In this document: positions 55,911 through 64,000 of the stretch, piece after piece | Numbering within the stretch: position 1 is the stretch's first letter | Layout: the number at the start of each line of letters is the position of its first letter | NCBI RefSeq assembly: GCF_014695385.1 | Contig: NZ_JACJOD010000067.1 | Coordinates: forward strand, 1-64,000 | DNA length: 64,000 nucleotides | Origin: Trichocoleus sp. FACHB-46 | GTDB lineage: Bacteria > Cyanobacteriota > Cyanobacteriia > FACHB-46 | Direction: 5' to 3' | Position numbers and translations under genes: made by a program | The notes under the pieces: model-generated | What the model was told of the DNA's origin: nothing | Database searches by the model: none | The model's input: only the letters and a program-made list of their open reading frames with translations

Positions 55911-56793
55911 GATGCTTAGCTTCATGGTTTAGGAAAGTCGCAAGCCGATTGTGAATACGCTGTACACCTAATTGTGATTGTCCAGATAGCTGATAACAGA
56001 GTAGAATTTTTTCCTTTTCCGCAATTTCTAATGTTGCTTTCTGATAGAAGTAACAAAGTCTATAGCTCCCTTGAATAGAACTATATTCTCTAATTTTCTT
56101 ATTGTTAATCTTGGCGTCTTTCCCTCGATAGTCAAGAATAGATTTAGCATCCTTAACGGCTTGAGAAACTAATTTTCTATAATTGGATTCATCTTCGCTT
56201 AAATGCTCTATATCAATGGCGGACAGAGCTATTTCAGAATTGCGGATTGTTGGATCTTGTTCTGCATTGGGAGTTCCTTTCTTGAACTCCTGTGCAAACG
56301 ACTGAATATTGTCAAGATAATCCTGGTTCCGTCCTGTTTCCCTAGCTCTAAAGTACCAAACTCGTAAGTCGTTAAGACAAGGAATATAATGCTGAAGATG
56401 AATTTCAAGGGTTGAGTTCAGTAATTCTCCATGAACTACTTTATTGGGCATAGTTACTTGATGTAACTTAGCGCTCTCAAGATTGGCGTTACTAATATCA
56501 GCATTTGTTAAATTTGCATAGCTTAGGTCTGCATTTTTTAGATTAGCCTCTCTAAGGCAGGCATTTGTGAAATCTGAAGAACTTAAGTTTACATCTGCAA
56601 AATTAACTTTACTTAAATCTTTATTCTTAAAAGTTGCTCCGTGAAGGTCACAAGTTGTACGAGGATTGTGCTGTCTCCACTCATTCCAAAAATCTGTGCC
56701 CCTATCTAGAATCTCTAGCAGACGTTTGAAGTTTTCAGCTTCTCGATTGCTCCATTGTGATCCATCCCATTCTCCCCAGTCACTGTTTTCCAT
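55846..56793 (-). CDS. Pentapeptide-repeat protein in the hsd locus
   Basis: 315 residues. About 43-113 are pentapeptide repeats (ATFKNKDLSKVNFADVNLSSSDF type, A(D/N)LxN pattern) that fold as a right-handed beta-helix. The N-terminal 40 and C-terminal 200 residues are unknown, helical. It starts 23 bp after the hsdR stop on the same strand, so it is co-transcribed with hsdR. Pentapeptide proteins can mimic DNA; a restriction-modulating role is possible but unsupported by sequence alone. Confidence 0.75.
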   Translation of the reverse strand: MENSDWGEWDGSQWSNREAENFKRLLEILDRGTDFWNEWRQHNPRTTCDLHGATFKNKDLSKVNFADVNLSSSDFTNACLREANLKNADLSYANLTNADISNANLESAKLHQVTMPNKVVHGELLNSTLEIHLQHYIPCLNDLRVWYFRARETGRNQDYLDNIQSFAQEFKKGTPNAEQDPTIRNSEIALSAIDIEHLSEDESNYRKLVSQAVKDAKSILDYRGKDAKINNKKIREYSSIQGSYRLCYFYQKATLEIAEKEKILLCYQLSGQSQLGVQRIHNRLATFLNHEAKHLKPELNRSSNTNLSQTSLKRI

Positions 56794-56816
56794 AAGGCAT
56801 GCCTGACCCCTTGAAA

Positions 56817-59800
56817 TTAACTAACTTCCTGCCAAACGTAATCGCCAACCTCTATCAAAATCGTCTCTAATTGACCGTTAAAAGTCTTGTTCAATCGATC
56901 GAAACCACCGCCTTGAGTTCTAAACTCGCCTTGATCTAAAGCTTCCCGATCAACAATCGTTTCGACCTTCAATTGCTTGCCAATGCGCTCCAGCCATTTC
57001 CGCTGTGGTGGTGTCCAAGCTTGACTTGCCAAAATTTGCTTAATCGCTCGATCCACGCGATCGCTGTAAGGAATCAGCGCATCACCCAAAGCGGCCTGCC
57101 GGATAAAGCCAATAATGGAAGCTGCAATATCCTCGTTGGTCGCGTCTCGCCAAGCTACCTGGAGTGTGGTTTCTGAGTAGCCCTTCGCATCCAGTAATAG
57201 CTTCAGTTCCTTCAATTGCGCCCTCGTTAGCTCTCGAGGTCGTTGTGTCACCACCATCAACGCTGGAATTTGGTTCAGATTCTCCAGTAAAAAGGCCTTG
57301 AAGCTGTCCAAATAGTCTTGAGGTCGTTCCGCATTGCCATAGCCCCGCTCGATGCTGTGTAGCTCGTCTGCGTGGTGAGAAATCAAGATTGGAGCCATCC
57401 CCCCATCCTGCCGATCCAAAATCTCCGCGATCGCCTTCCGCTGCCGGAACCATTCCCGCACCTGCGCCGAATCACTCTGCTTCAAATGTGGCACTAGATC
57501 GCCAACAGGCATCCCGGCGATCGCCTCAAGCTGTTCTCGGTTACTGTCACTCAAATGCTGTCGCTTCCGCTGCAACTTCGCCAAAAGCTGATCCAAAATC
57601 CCCTCAACGGCTGCTGGTTCTGTCACAGTCTCCATTTCATCAATCAGTTGCGTAAACGAAATGTTGGGATTGACCACCACTGGCTTCATCGTCGAAACCG
57701 GGGCGATCGCCTCGTACAGATTTACCGCATCAAAAATGCGAAACGCCTGTTTCTGGGTGCCATCATCAAAAGTGCAGAGCCGAGTTGCCCGCCCCAACAT
57801 CTGCTCGTAAAGAATCCGCGATTTGACTCGTCGAATAAACACCAAATTGCAAATAGACGGCACATCAATTCCCGTCGTCAACAGTTCCACCGTCACGGCA
57901 ATCTTCGGGTTCACCTCATTGCGGAACTGCCGAATCAACTGCAACGGCTTGTCCACACTTCCCGTGATTTTGGCGATCGCCTCATCCTCCACGCTGCCAT
58001 ACTGCTGAGCGATCGCCTGCTTCAGTTGATCCACGACAATATCGGCATGGCTATCAGTCGCACAGAAAATCAGCGTCTTTTCAGGCAGTGAAGGGTCAAT
58101 GTTCTTAGCGATCGCCTCACAAACAACGCGATTAAACTCTTCTGTGATCACCCGCTTATTGAACTGCTCCACTTCTAAGCGCACTTCATCGGGTGCATGT
58201 ACCAAATCCAACTGCCCGGTTTTGGGGTCGAAGAACTCCATCTGCTCGCCCGGATTCCAAACCATCCCCGATTCCGAGAGCTTGGTTTTGATTTGGAACG
58301 GTGGCTCATGGTCAATCAAGTAGTTATCGATCACCGCTTCTCGATAACTGTAGGTGTAGACTGGCTCGCCAAAAATCTCCGTGGTGTGCAGTGCTGGGGT
58401 TGCTGTGAGGCCAATCTTGACCGCATCAAACTGCTCCAACACTCGTCGATACTTGGAGATGTAATCGTTATAGTCACGAAACTCCAACTCCGAATCGCTC
58501 AGCTCGCGATCGAGCAGGTAGCCTCGGTGGCACTCATCCACCACAATGCAGTCGTACTGGTCCACAGTGGGTACAGCCGCTTCATCGCTGGGGTAAAGAA
58601 TTCGCTTCACGAAGCTTTGAACCGTGGCGATGTGAACCTTCGTTTCTGTATCAGGTGTGGTGTCCTTTAGCTCCTTAATCTCAAAAATGTCGGCAAAGGT
58701 TTGCAAACTCTCCATGCGGGAGTCCTTAAAAGCATTCGTTGTTTGCTCCCCTAAAGCGGTGCGATCGACTAAGAACAGCACCCGTCGGAACCGCTTGGTT
58801 TTTAGCAACCGATAAACCAGGGCAATACAAGTTTTAGTCTTGCCTGTACCCGTCGCCATTGCCACCAGCAACTTCCGTTCATCCCTGGCTAAAGCTGCCT
58901 CTACAGCCCGAATCGCTTTAATCTGGTATTCCCGCAACTTCAGCCCATAATTAAAGCCTTCCTGGGCCAGCCGTTGATGAGCCTGGTCATGATCTTGAGC
59001 CAGCATCTCGCTCAAACCTTGAGGTGTATACCAGCTCTGCAAAGGTCGGCGCAAGTTTTCAGAACGGCGCAAGTCACGAAACCAAATCCCGCTCTTGGTC
59101 TTGATTTGCTCCAGAAACTCTCGGCCATTGGTCGCGAACGCAAACGGAACTTTGTACTTTTCCCAAGGTCCGCCCGGTAAAACTTCTCCACCTTTCACTT
59201 GGTAGTCTCGGCTATAGCGCTGCGCTTGATCGAGCTTCCCAGGTACATCAAGCCCCTGCCGCTTAGCCTCTACTGCTGCAACCGCTTGCAACCCAACAAA
59301 GAAGACATAATCCGCAGGCCCGCTTTTGGTTGGCCATTCAGCGATCGCTAGGTTCTTTCCCTTCTGAGGCCGAGTCCCCTTCTGATAAGTCAATAGCTCT
59401 GAATCAACCTCCCATCCTGCTGCTCGCAATTGGGCATCAATTAACCTGCGGGTTTCACGCTCATCCAGATCAACTAATGTGTCTTGAGCTTGAGCGATCG
59501 CAGCTTGAATCACGGGTTGAGGTTGGCTGGCTGCGGCTGCCTGAATCTGGGCTAAATTCTCCAGCAGTTCCTGATTCTTCGCTGCCACCTCTTGCGCTAA
59601 TTCTTCAGCGACCAACCGTCGTTGTGCCTCGGCATCAGCCAGCGCTTGGGCTGCCTCTGCGGTTGATAGCGTGTTCCGAACTTCCTCCCGCAGCTGTTCT
59701 AATTCTGCTTTGAGTTCTAGCGTCTCTACTGCTGGATCTGGGGGTGGAATAAACGGCCCAGGATCAAAGTTGGAATTTTTTGTGAAAACTTTGTGGAACC

Positions 59801-60176
59801 AAACGGCTAAGTAACGGGCATATTTCAGGCAGCTCAACGCCTGCCGCTGATTCCCGGTTAGACCATGCGTTGCTTTGTTACCTGCCATCCGCAGCTCATG
59901 GAATAAGCGATCGACATCCCCTCTTAAGAGATTGCGATCGCGCAACCGCCTGAGCAAATCGATCTGCCGCTCCTCAGGGGACTTATATAACCCAACTTTT
60001 GCTGCTGTCAACTGAGCCAGCAACTCCCCAAATTGCCGCAGTTTAATCAAGCAAGTATTGGAATCAGTGGCAAAATACCGTTCAGCTAAAGCACCCAGCC
60101 GAACGAGTTGCGGATCATGAACTTCCAGAAAGGCAAAGTTTAGCGATACCAGCATCTTGTTATGTAGGACATCCAT
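56817..60176 (-). CDS. hsdR: Type I restriction enzyme endonuclease/translocase subunit
   Basis: 1119 residues. An N-terminal helical domain (about 1-200, DUF4145/HEPN-like, with coiled coil) precedes the nuclease domain, recognisable by YVFFVGLQAVAAVEAKRQGLDVPG (AVEAK is the nuclease motif). The SF2 helicase motor has Walker A ATGTGKT at 441-447, DECH box D547-H550, and motif VI-like LGRATRLC. A C-terminal helical region binds the M2S core. Complete and in frame. First gene of the locus; its promoter is expected in the 60177-61142 region, upstream of a 46-bp palindrome. Confidence 0.92.
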   Translation of the reverse strand: MDVLHNKMLVSLNFAFLEVHDPQLVRLGALAERYFATDSNTCLIKLRQFGELLAQLTAAKVGLYKSPEERQIDLLRRLRDRNLLRGDVDRLFHELRMAGNKATHGLTGNQRQALSCLKYARYLAVWFHKVFTKNSNFDPGPFIPPPDPAVETLELKAELEQLREEVRNTLSTAEAAQALADAEAQRRLVAEELAQEVAAKNQELLENLAQIQAAAASQPQPVIQAAIAQAQDTLVDLDERETRRLIDAQLRAAGWEVDSELLTYQKGTRPQKGKNLAIAEWPTKSGPADYVFFVGLQAVAAVEAKRQGLDVPGKLDQAQRYSRDYQVKGGEVLPGGPWEKYKVPFAFATNGREFLEQIKTKSGIWFRDLRRSENLRRPLQSWYTPQGLSEMLAQDHDQAHQRLAQEGFNYGLKLREYQIKAIRAVEAALARDERKLLVAMATGTGKTKTCIALVYRLLKTKRFRRVLFLVDRTALGEQTTNAFKDSRMESLQTFADIFEIKELKDTTPDTETKVHIATVQSFVKRILYPSDEAAVPTVDQYDCIVVDECHRGYLLDRELSDSELEFRDYNDYISKYRRVLEQFDAVKIGLTATPALHTTEIFGEPVYTYSYREAVIDNYLIDHEPPFQIKTKLSESGMVWNPGEQMEFFDPKTGQLDLVHAPDEVRLEVEQFNKRVITEEFNRVVCEAIAKNIDPSLPEKTLIFCATDSHADIVVDQLKQAIAQQYGSVEDEAIAKITGSVDKPLQLIRQFRNEVNPKIAVTVELLTTGIDVPSICNLVFIRRVKSRILYEQMLGRATRLCTFDDGTQKQAFRIFDAVNLYEAIAPVSTMKPVVVNPNISFTQLIDEMETVTEPAAVEGILDQLLAKLQRKRQHLSDSNREQLEAIAGMPVGDLVPHLKQSDSAQVREWFRQRKAIAEILDRQDGGMAPILISHHADELHSIERGYGNAERPQDYLDSFKAFLLENLNQIPALMVVTQRPRELTRAQLKELKLLLDAKGYSETTLQVAWRDATNEDIAASIIGFIRQAALGDALIPYSDRVDRAIKQILASQAWTPPQRKWLERIGKQLKVETIVDREALDQGEFRTQGGGFDRLNKTFNGQLETILIEVGDYVWQEVS

Positions 60177-61142
60177 TAGTAGGTTCTCTCCATGAGAGAA
60201 CTACCTAAACTCAATCGTTAGCGTTTTGCTTAGAATCCCCGAACTAATCAGGTTTTAACCCACTTAGAGTAAAAATCTGATGAGATACCTGTAAAAAGCT
60301 CAACAAGCTTCATGCTGGATTGTTTGATTTGCGGGACTTTGTCGAAGGCTGGGTTAAAGAAGTTCGGGGGCGATCGCCCCCGAACTTCTTTAACCCATCT
60401 GGAATCAGCCTCTTAGCTTTTGAGCCAGAAATAGTTCACCCGAAGCAGCGTTTCGAGGATGTATGCCCAATAAGTAAGATCAAGGGCTGACTTTTCGAAT
60501 GGCGGATCAGCTTGTTTGAGACCGCCAAAACCCAGTTTTTCTTTCTTTCCGTTGAAATTAGGAGAGATCGCTGGGCAGATCAGGTAAACTACTCATCAAG
60601 CTTTATGGAGGCAGAGTTTGTGGTGATTTTTAGGGTTGTTGGTCTAATTGCTAGAGCTGAGGAGATGAACATGCTCTAGGAACCATAAAAGCCAAAACCC
60701 CAACTGCGGACACAGAAGGGGCTAAGAAGGCTTTTATATTTGTTCGGAATCGGAATAGAGGGGACTCTAACTTGTATGCTTGGACGGCCTGCAGTTAAGT
60801 CACCCACTGTGCCATGCGTCTATATTACGGTCATTTGGCAAAAAGTGACAAGATCTTTTGCACCGTTTCTAAAAAGGCGAATGGCTTTCTATTCCTCTCT
60901 ACACCAGGGATGGAGCGCATCGAAGAAAAACGAGGAATTTTCTGGTTGTCTAAGCCAGTCTTAGAGAAAACTTAGCCATTCTCAATTTGCGGATCGCTCT
61001 CTCCCTGTCCAGCCGTTATTTCGGGACAGAGAGACCATGCATAGCTACTGTGACGATCACCTGCATCAGCAGCGTGACCAGTCGTACTTACTCACTTTGC
61101 ACCCTCTGTCCCCTTGCCCCCACCGGACTAGAGAGTTGCATC
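60177..61142. other. Gene-free divergent region between hsdR and the replication gene
   Basis: About 965 bp. It holds the 46-bp perfect palindrome at 60351-60396. Short frames (e.g. 60740-60964) have no recognisable product. The size, position next to a replication gene and palindrome make it a possible replication origin region, but no iterons or DnaA boxes were identified. Confidence 0.4.
60351..60396. repeat. 46-bp perfect palindrome centred on a HIP1-like core
   Basis: Left arm 60351-60373 starts GGGTTAAAGAAGTTCGGGGG, and the right arm 60374-60396 is its exact reverse complement. No loop at all: the two arms meet at the centre, around GGCGATCGCC (60369-60378). It can form a 23-bp hairpin on either strand. 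Candidate roles: bidirectional terminator, cruciform, or replication/transfer signal. Confidence 0.85.
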
Positions 61143-62864
61143 ATGCCACGAAAACAAACACCTGCCTGTGCAAGTCAGGCGATCGCCCCAAAGCCCACTC
61201 GTCAGCGTTTACCTGAACCCTTACCCCGCGACCTTTTAGGCCGGCGCTTGTGCCAGCTCTTCCCCTACCCCTGGCAAGCGATCGTCGCATCTACCCCCGC
61301 AGACGCTAGCCAAAAACCCGCTTGGCAAACCCTCACCCAATATCCCCTCAAGCCCCGTAGTCTCTGGACCTACTGGCAAGATACCGCCCAACTGGTCGGC
61401 GTTCGCTTTGGCCCCACCACCTACCACGGCCTCATCGACCTCGATGCCCTCAGCCTGCATCATCCCACCCGCGATCGCCAAGCCCTTGCCACCATTCGAG
61501 CTGCCCTCGCCAGCATCGGCATTCATCAAACTATCCTGCTACGCTCTAGCTGGAACGGAGGACTCCACCTCTACATCCCTCTACCTGAAGCCGTCCCTAC
61601 CTTCGGTCTTGCCGTCGCCCTCAAGCACTGCCTAGAAGCTCACCACCTACCCCTGCAAGCAGGCCAACTTGAAGTCTTCCCCAACGTCAAGCGCTACACC
61701 AAAGCCGGAGAGTATAGCGAATACAATGCCCATCGCCTGCCCCTGCAACCCAGCAGCGGCTCTGTCCTCTTCAGCGAAACCCTGCAACCCTTGCCCAGCG
61801 ATTTGTCCTCCTTCTTCCAGCAGTGGGACCAAGCTGCAGCCGCTCAGAACTTAGAGCAACTGCACCAGGCGATCGCTCAGGCAAAGAAGCAGCATCAGTA
61901 CCGCTCCTACAACCGTCGCAGCAACACCGCCCTGTGGCAGCAAGAGCTGGAAACCGAAATGGCACAAGGGTGGACCGGATCCGGACAAACCAACCACCTG
62001 CTCAAAACCATCGGCTGCTACGGCGTCGTCTTTCAATCCCTCTCTGGTGCCGCACTCTCTCATTACATCGAGCACACCGCCATCAAGAGCCCTGGCTACC
62101 AAGAGTGGTGCCAACACCAGCACGAAATCAGCCGTCGCGCTCAAGAATGGGCCACAGCCGTAGAGAACTACTACTGGCCGCTTGGCTCCTCTCCTAAACG
62201 CGGTCGCAGCCTTTCCTTAACCACGGCTGCTAACAACATCGTCAACTTCAACCAGAAGCGAGCCGAAGACGCCAAGGCGCGGATCAAACAAGCAGTCCTT
62301 GAACTGACTCAACAAGGCCAGCTACCCGATCGCCCTACCGCACGAGCCCAAGCGATCGCCTCCCTAGCTCAGTGCAGTCATACCACCTTGCAGAAGCACA
62401 AAGAACTGTGGCACCCCGAAAGGTGTGTAATGGAGCTACAGGAGACAGTTACAGCCCCGTCACGGCCTCCTGCGACGGGGCCAACCAAAGCGCTAGAAGA
62501 GCCTCCTAGAGAGGAATTACACACCTTTACCTATATGAAGGGTGAGGGGCATGATGCTGTCTTGGAAAAACAAATAAGCTCTCATGGGGAGGGTGCAGGG
62601 AGGGGAGAAATGAGTTTTCCACAGCCCTCGGTCCTACCGCCAGAGCCTTCGACTTCACCCCCAGTGATTGCCTACGACGATTTAATCGACGTGATCGTGG
62701 GGATTCAAATCCAAGTTAGGCAATTGGGGTGGAGTGTTGAGCAAGTACATCAATTTATTGCGGATAAATTCTACAGTAAGCGCAGGAGCCAGCTTACGGA
62801 TGATGAGCTAGTGTGTTTGCTCTATCGGCTAAGAACGCACACCTTGAGCGAGGCAAAAAATTGA
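61143..62864 (+). CDS. AEP-type primase, putative plasmid replication protein
   Basis: 573 residues from the ATG at 61143; upstream in-frame residues from 60987 are Cys/Ser-rich and look non-coding. The N-terminal part (about 50-260) has an archaeo-eukaryotic primase-like layout: LIDLDA (D99, D101; metal-binding), SSWNGGLHLYIPLPE (SxGGxH-type motif II) and LEVFPNVK. A linker leads to a helical region (about 280-420) and a variable C-terminus with a HTH-like tail. Similar genes sit beside cyanobacterial plasmid partition loci. It probably initiates or primes replication of this replicon. Ends just before a hairpin pair. Confidence 0.72.
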   Translation: MPRKQTPACASQAIAPKPTRQRLPEPLPRDLLGRRLCQLFPYPWQAIVASTPADASQKPAWQTLTQYPLKPRSLWTYWQDTAQLVGVRFGPTTYHGLIDLDALSLHHPTRDRQALATIRAALASIGIHQTILLRSSWNGGLHLYIPLPEAVPTFGLAVALKHCLEAHHLPLQAGQLEVFPNVKRYTKAGEYSEYNAHRLPLQPSSGSVLFSETLQPLPSDLSSFFQQWDQAAAAQNLEQLHQAIAQAKKQHQYRSYNRRSNTALWQQELETEMAQGWTGSGQTNHLLKTIGCYGVVFQSLSGAALSHYIEHTAIKSPGYQEWCQHQHEISRRAQEWATAVENYYWPLGSSPKRGRSLSLTTAANNIVNFNQKRAEDAKARIKQAVLELTQQGQLPDRPTARAQAIASLAQCSHTTLQKHKELWHPERCVMELQETVTAPSRPPATGPTKALEEPPREELHTFTYMKGEGHDAVLEKQISSHGEGAGRGEMSFPQPSVLPPEPSTSPPVIAYDDLIDVIVGIQIQVRQLGWSVEQVHQFIADKFYSKRRSQLTDDELVCLLYRLRTHTLSEAKN

Positions 62865-62883
62865 GGCGATCGCTAAACGACTA

Positions 62884-62911
62884 GGCTCCAGGGTATTGCT
62901 GCCCTAGAGCC
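62884..62911. terminator. Hairpin after the replication gene
   Basis: Stem of about ten base pairs with one mismatch (GGCTCCAGGG / CCCTAGAGCC), loop of about 8 nt, 20 bp after the stop. A second stem AAACGATC / GATCGTTT (62933-62940 and 62961-62968) follows; both could terminate convergent transcripts. Confidence 0.5.
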
Positions 62912-62974
62912 CATAAGGGGATCTCCATTAGGAAACGATCGCCCCTGCCGAGAGAGGAGTGATCGTTTGTTTAT

Positions 62975-63364
62975 CTAGAAGGGGCAACCATCCTCAGGCG
63001 TCCAGGTCTCGCTAATCTGCCAGCAAGCATCGAAGTGATTGCGGATAATCCGAGTGATGAAGGCAAAGCGATCATTATTGGTCACTAAATCCACGAGCTG
63101 TTCATTACCTTGGCAATCTTCAAGCTGGATGATGAGGTAGATGGGCTGTTTAGTAATGGGGCGATCCTCGTCCATCACTGAGAGGTAGGTGTAGCCATCA
63201 ACTAGGGAGAGGCTGTCAATCCTAGCTGGAGCAATGGAACGGACCTGCTCTTCTAGATAGCTTTCGAGTTCTAGTTGAGCGGTTGCTTGGATGCGACCAG
63301 AGCAACGTTCTTCTTCAGCAAAAACAGGCGCGATTGACTCGACGCGATCAGGCGTGTATACCAT
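62975..63364 (-). CDS. Hypothetical protein
   Basis: 129 residues, alternating strands and helices (QATAQLELESYLEEQVRSIAPARIDSLSLVDGYTYLSVM; QPIYLIIQLEDCQGNEQLVDLVTN). No family recognised. It is convergent with the replication gene and divergent from the XRE regulator, so it may be controlled by the operator-like repeats at 63454-63523. Confidence 0.5.
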   Translation of the reverse strand: MVYTPDRVESIAPVFAEEERCSGRIQATAQLELESYLEEQVRSIAPARIDSLSLVDGYTYLSVMDEDRPITKQPIYLIIQLEDCQGNEQLVDLVTNNDRFAFITRIIRNHFDACWQISETWTPEDGCPF

Positions 63365-63453
63365 AGTGGTTAAGACCTTTAATCAAGGGTTGTCTTAGAG
63401 AGAGGGCGGTTTCTGATTGGCGTCGGGACCGCCTTCTCTCTATGCTGATTATG

Positions 63454-63523
63454 CGTCAACATGTTGACGGCGTCAATTAGTTGACGCAATATCCTGAGTT
63501 AGTTTATTGCGTCAACTAATTGT
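63454..63523. promoter_or_regulatory. Cluster of three GCGTCAA operator-like sites
   Basis: Site 1 is a perfect 16-bp palindrome CGTCAACATGTTGACG (63454-63469). Site 2, GCGTCAATTAGTTGACGC (63470-63487), has 7-bp arms and a 4-bp spacer. Site 3, GCGTCAACTAATTGT (63509-63523), repeats site 2 in inverse orientation for 14 bases. They lie just upstream of a small XRE-type regulator gene and upstream of the divergent hypothetical gene, the usual place for an autoregulatory operator. Confidence 0.75.
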
Positions 63524-63548
63524 ACTAGTATCTTGACAGGGTTAGGGC

Positions 63549-63767
63549 ATGGACATGAAACAACTTCGTGAACGCCTCGGCCTCCGTACCGTTGATGTCG
63601 CTTCTCGCTTAAACGTAGGGGAATCAACAGTACGCAATTGGGAGCACGGTCGTTCCGTACCCCGATTTGAAATCGTTTCTGATCTACTGCGGCTGTATCA
63701 ATGCAGTTTTGAAGAGCTAGATCAGGCGGTTAGAGAGTCCAAAGCACAATCAGGAGGCACAGACTAG
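63549..63767 (+). CDS. XRE-family HTH regulator
   Basis: 72 residues. Cro/C1-type HTH: MKQLRERLGLRTVDVASRLNVGESTVRNWEHGRSVPRFEIVSDLLRLY. Recognition helix ESTVRNWEHGRS. The C-terminus is short, with no separate effector domain. It likely binds the three GCGTCAA sites directly upstream and controls its own and the divergent gene; this is inference from position. Confidence 0.85.
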   Translation: MDMKQLRERLGLRTVDVASRLNVGESTVRNWEHGRSVPRFEIVSDLLRLYQCSFEELDQAVRESKAQSGGTD

Positions 63768-63849
63768 GCTTCCAATAACAAAGCGATCGCTTTCCTCGTT
63801 CAAAGTTTCGCGATCGCCGTTCACTGTACGTCCGTCAAGAGGCACAGCT

Positions 63850-64000
63850 ATGAATATCCTATCCGACTCCATACTCGTGGAGTTTAAATCCTCGCGTGAC
63901 AACCAGCACTTGAATCCCGACGAATACAAGCAGCTGTACGTGTCCTTCGAGAAAGGCATGCAACGCCTACTGCCCCTCCGACCTAAGAAGGAAGCAGACT
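63850..64000 (+). CDS. Hypothetical protein, 5' part (runs off the window)
   Basis: ATG at 63850 opens a frame that is still open at the window edge after 50 codons (MNILSDSILVEFKSSRDN...). No domain is visible in this part. It begins 82 bp after the XRE regulator on the same strand and may be under its control. Confidence 0.5.
   Translation, partial: MNILSDSILVEFKSSRDNQHLNPDEYKQLYVSFEKGMQRLLPLRPKKEAD

Noticed and set aside
57555-58091. Long plus-strand frame inside hsdR (178 codons)
   Set aside because: It lies antisense to a well-supported helicase gene, has no recognisable domain, and reflects the codon bias of the opposite strand.
60740-60964. 74-codon frame in the hsdR/rep spacer
   Set aside because: No domain, no ribosome binding site and odd composition.

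Overview
The window looks like part of a large cyanobacterial plasmid or plasmid-like accessory replicon. The HIP1 octamer GCGATCGC and its GGCGATCGCC form recur throughout, as is typical of cyanobacteria. Two ParA/ParB pairs, a primase-type replication protein, a large tyrosine recombinase beside a lox-like inverted repeat, a MntA/HepT toxin-antitoxin pair, a type I restriction-modification locus and many insertion sequences point to a plasmid rather than a chromosomal core. The genus cannot be fixed from the sequence. No rRNA, tRNA or CRISPR array was seen.

Layout. 1-2.4 kb: an IS5-type transposase tail, an LGFP-repeat protein and a Trypco1 protein. 2.7-7.4 kb (minus strand): the first CHAT/AAA operon, an active-looking CHAT protease-AAA protein coupled to an AAA-transmembrane-coiled-coil protein that ends in a CHAT domain lacking both catalytic residues. 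7.8-9.7 kb: parA, parB-like, GIY-YIG and a small protein. 10-12.3 kb: tyrosine recombinase, lox-like site and a small RHH-like protein. 12.45-13.6 kb: a decayed CHAT-STAND gene carrying two miniature inverted-repeat elements. 13.6-19.7 kb (minus): the second CHAT/AAA operon, whose membrane partner ends in a beta-propeller-like repeat domain. 19.9-21.4 kb: a degenerate IS with a 5-bp target duplication.

22.1-33.6 kb: a truncated GH19-like gene, then a run of redox and lipid genes: an alpha-dioxygenase/COX-type haem peroxidase, a catalase-like protein, an Old Yellow Enzyme, a di-haem cytochrome c, a half-length paralogue of it, a membrane protein, a GST, a DJ-1 family protein and an alpha/beta-hydrolase lipase. 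Lipase, fatty-acid dioxygenase, catalase-like protein and OPDA-reductase-like flavoenzyme are the kinds of enzymes that make oxylipins, so this may be an undescribed bacterial oxylipin-type cluster (inference).

33.7-46 kb: an IS630, transposase relics, and a four-gene signalling or defence module: a P-loop ATPase, a STAND-WD40 giant, a TPR lipoprotein and a secreted trypsin-TPR protease. An IS66 element with a perfect 8-bp duplication splits the last two. 46-51.6 kb: an IS110 relic, the second parAB, a GYF-AIM24 protein, three small genes and a Uma2 endonuclease. 51.6-60.2 kb (minus): hsdR, pentapeptide protein, hsdM, mntA, hepT, hsdS. 60.2-64 kb: a 46-bp perfect palindrome, the replication primase, a hypothetical gene, and an XRE regulator preceded by repeated GCGTCAA operator-like sites.

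The strongest candidates for an undescribed system are the duplicated two-protein CHAT/AAA modules, in which a conserved active protease is paired with a membrane partner carrying an exchangeable C-terminal domain, and the oxylipin-like cluster.
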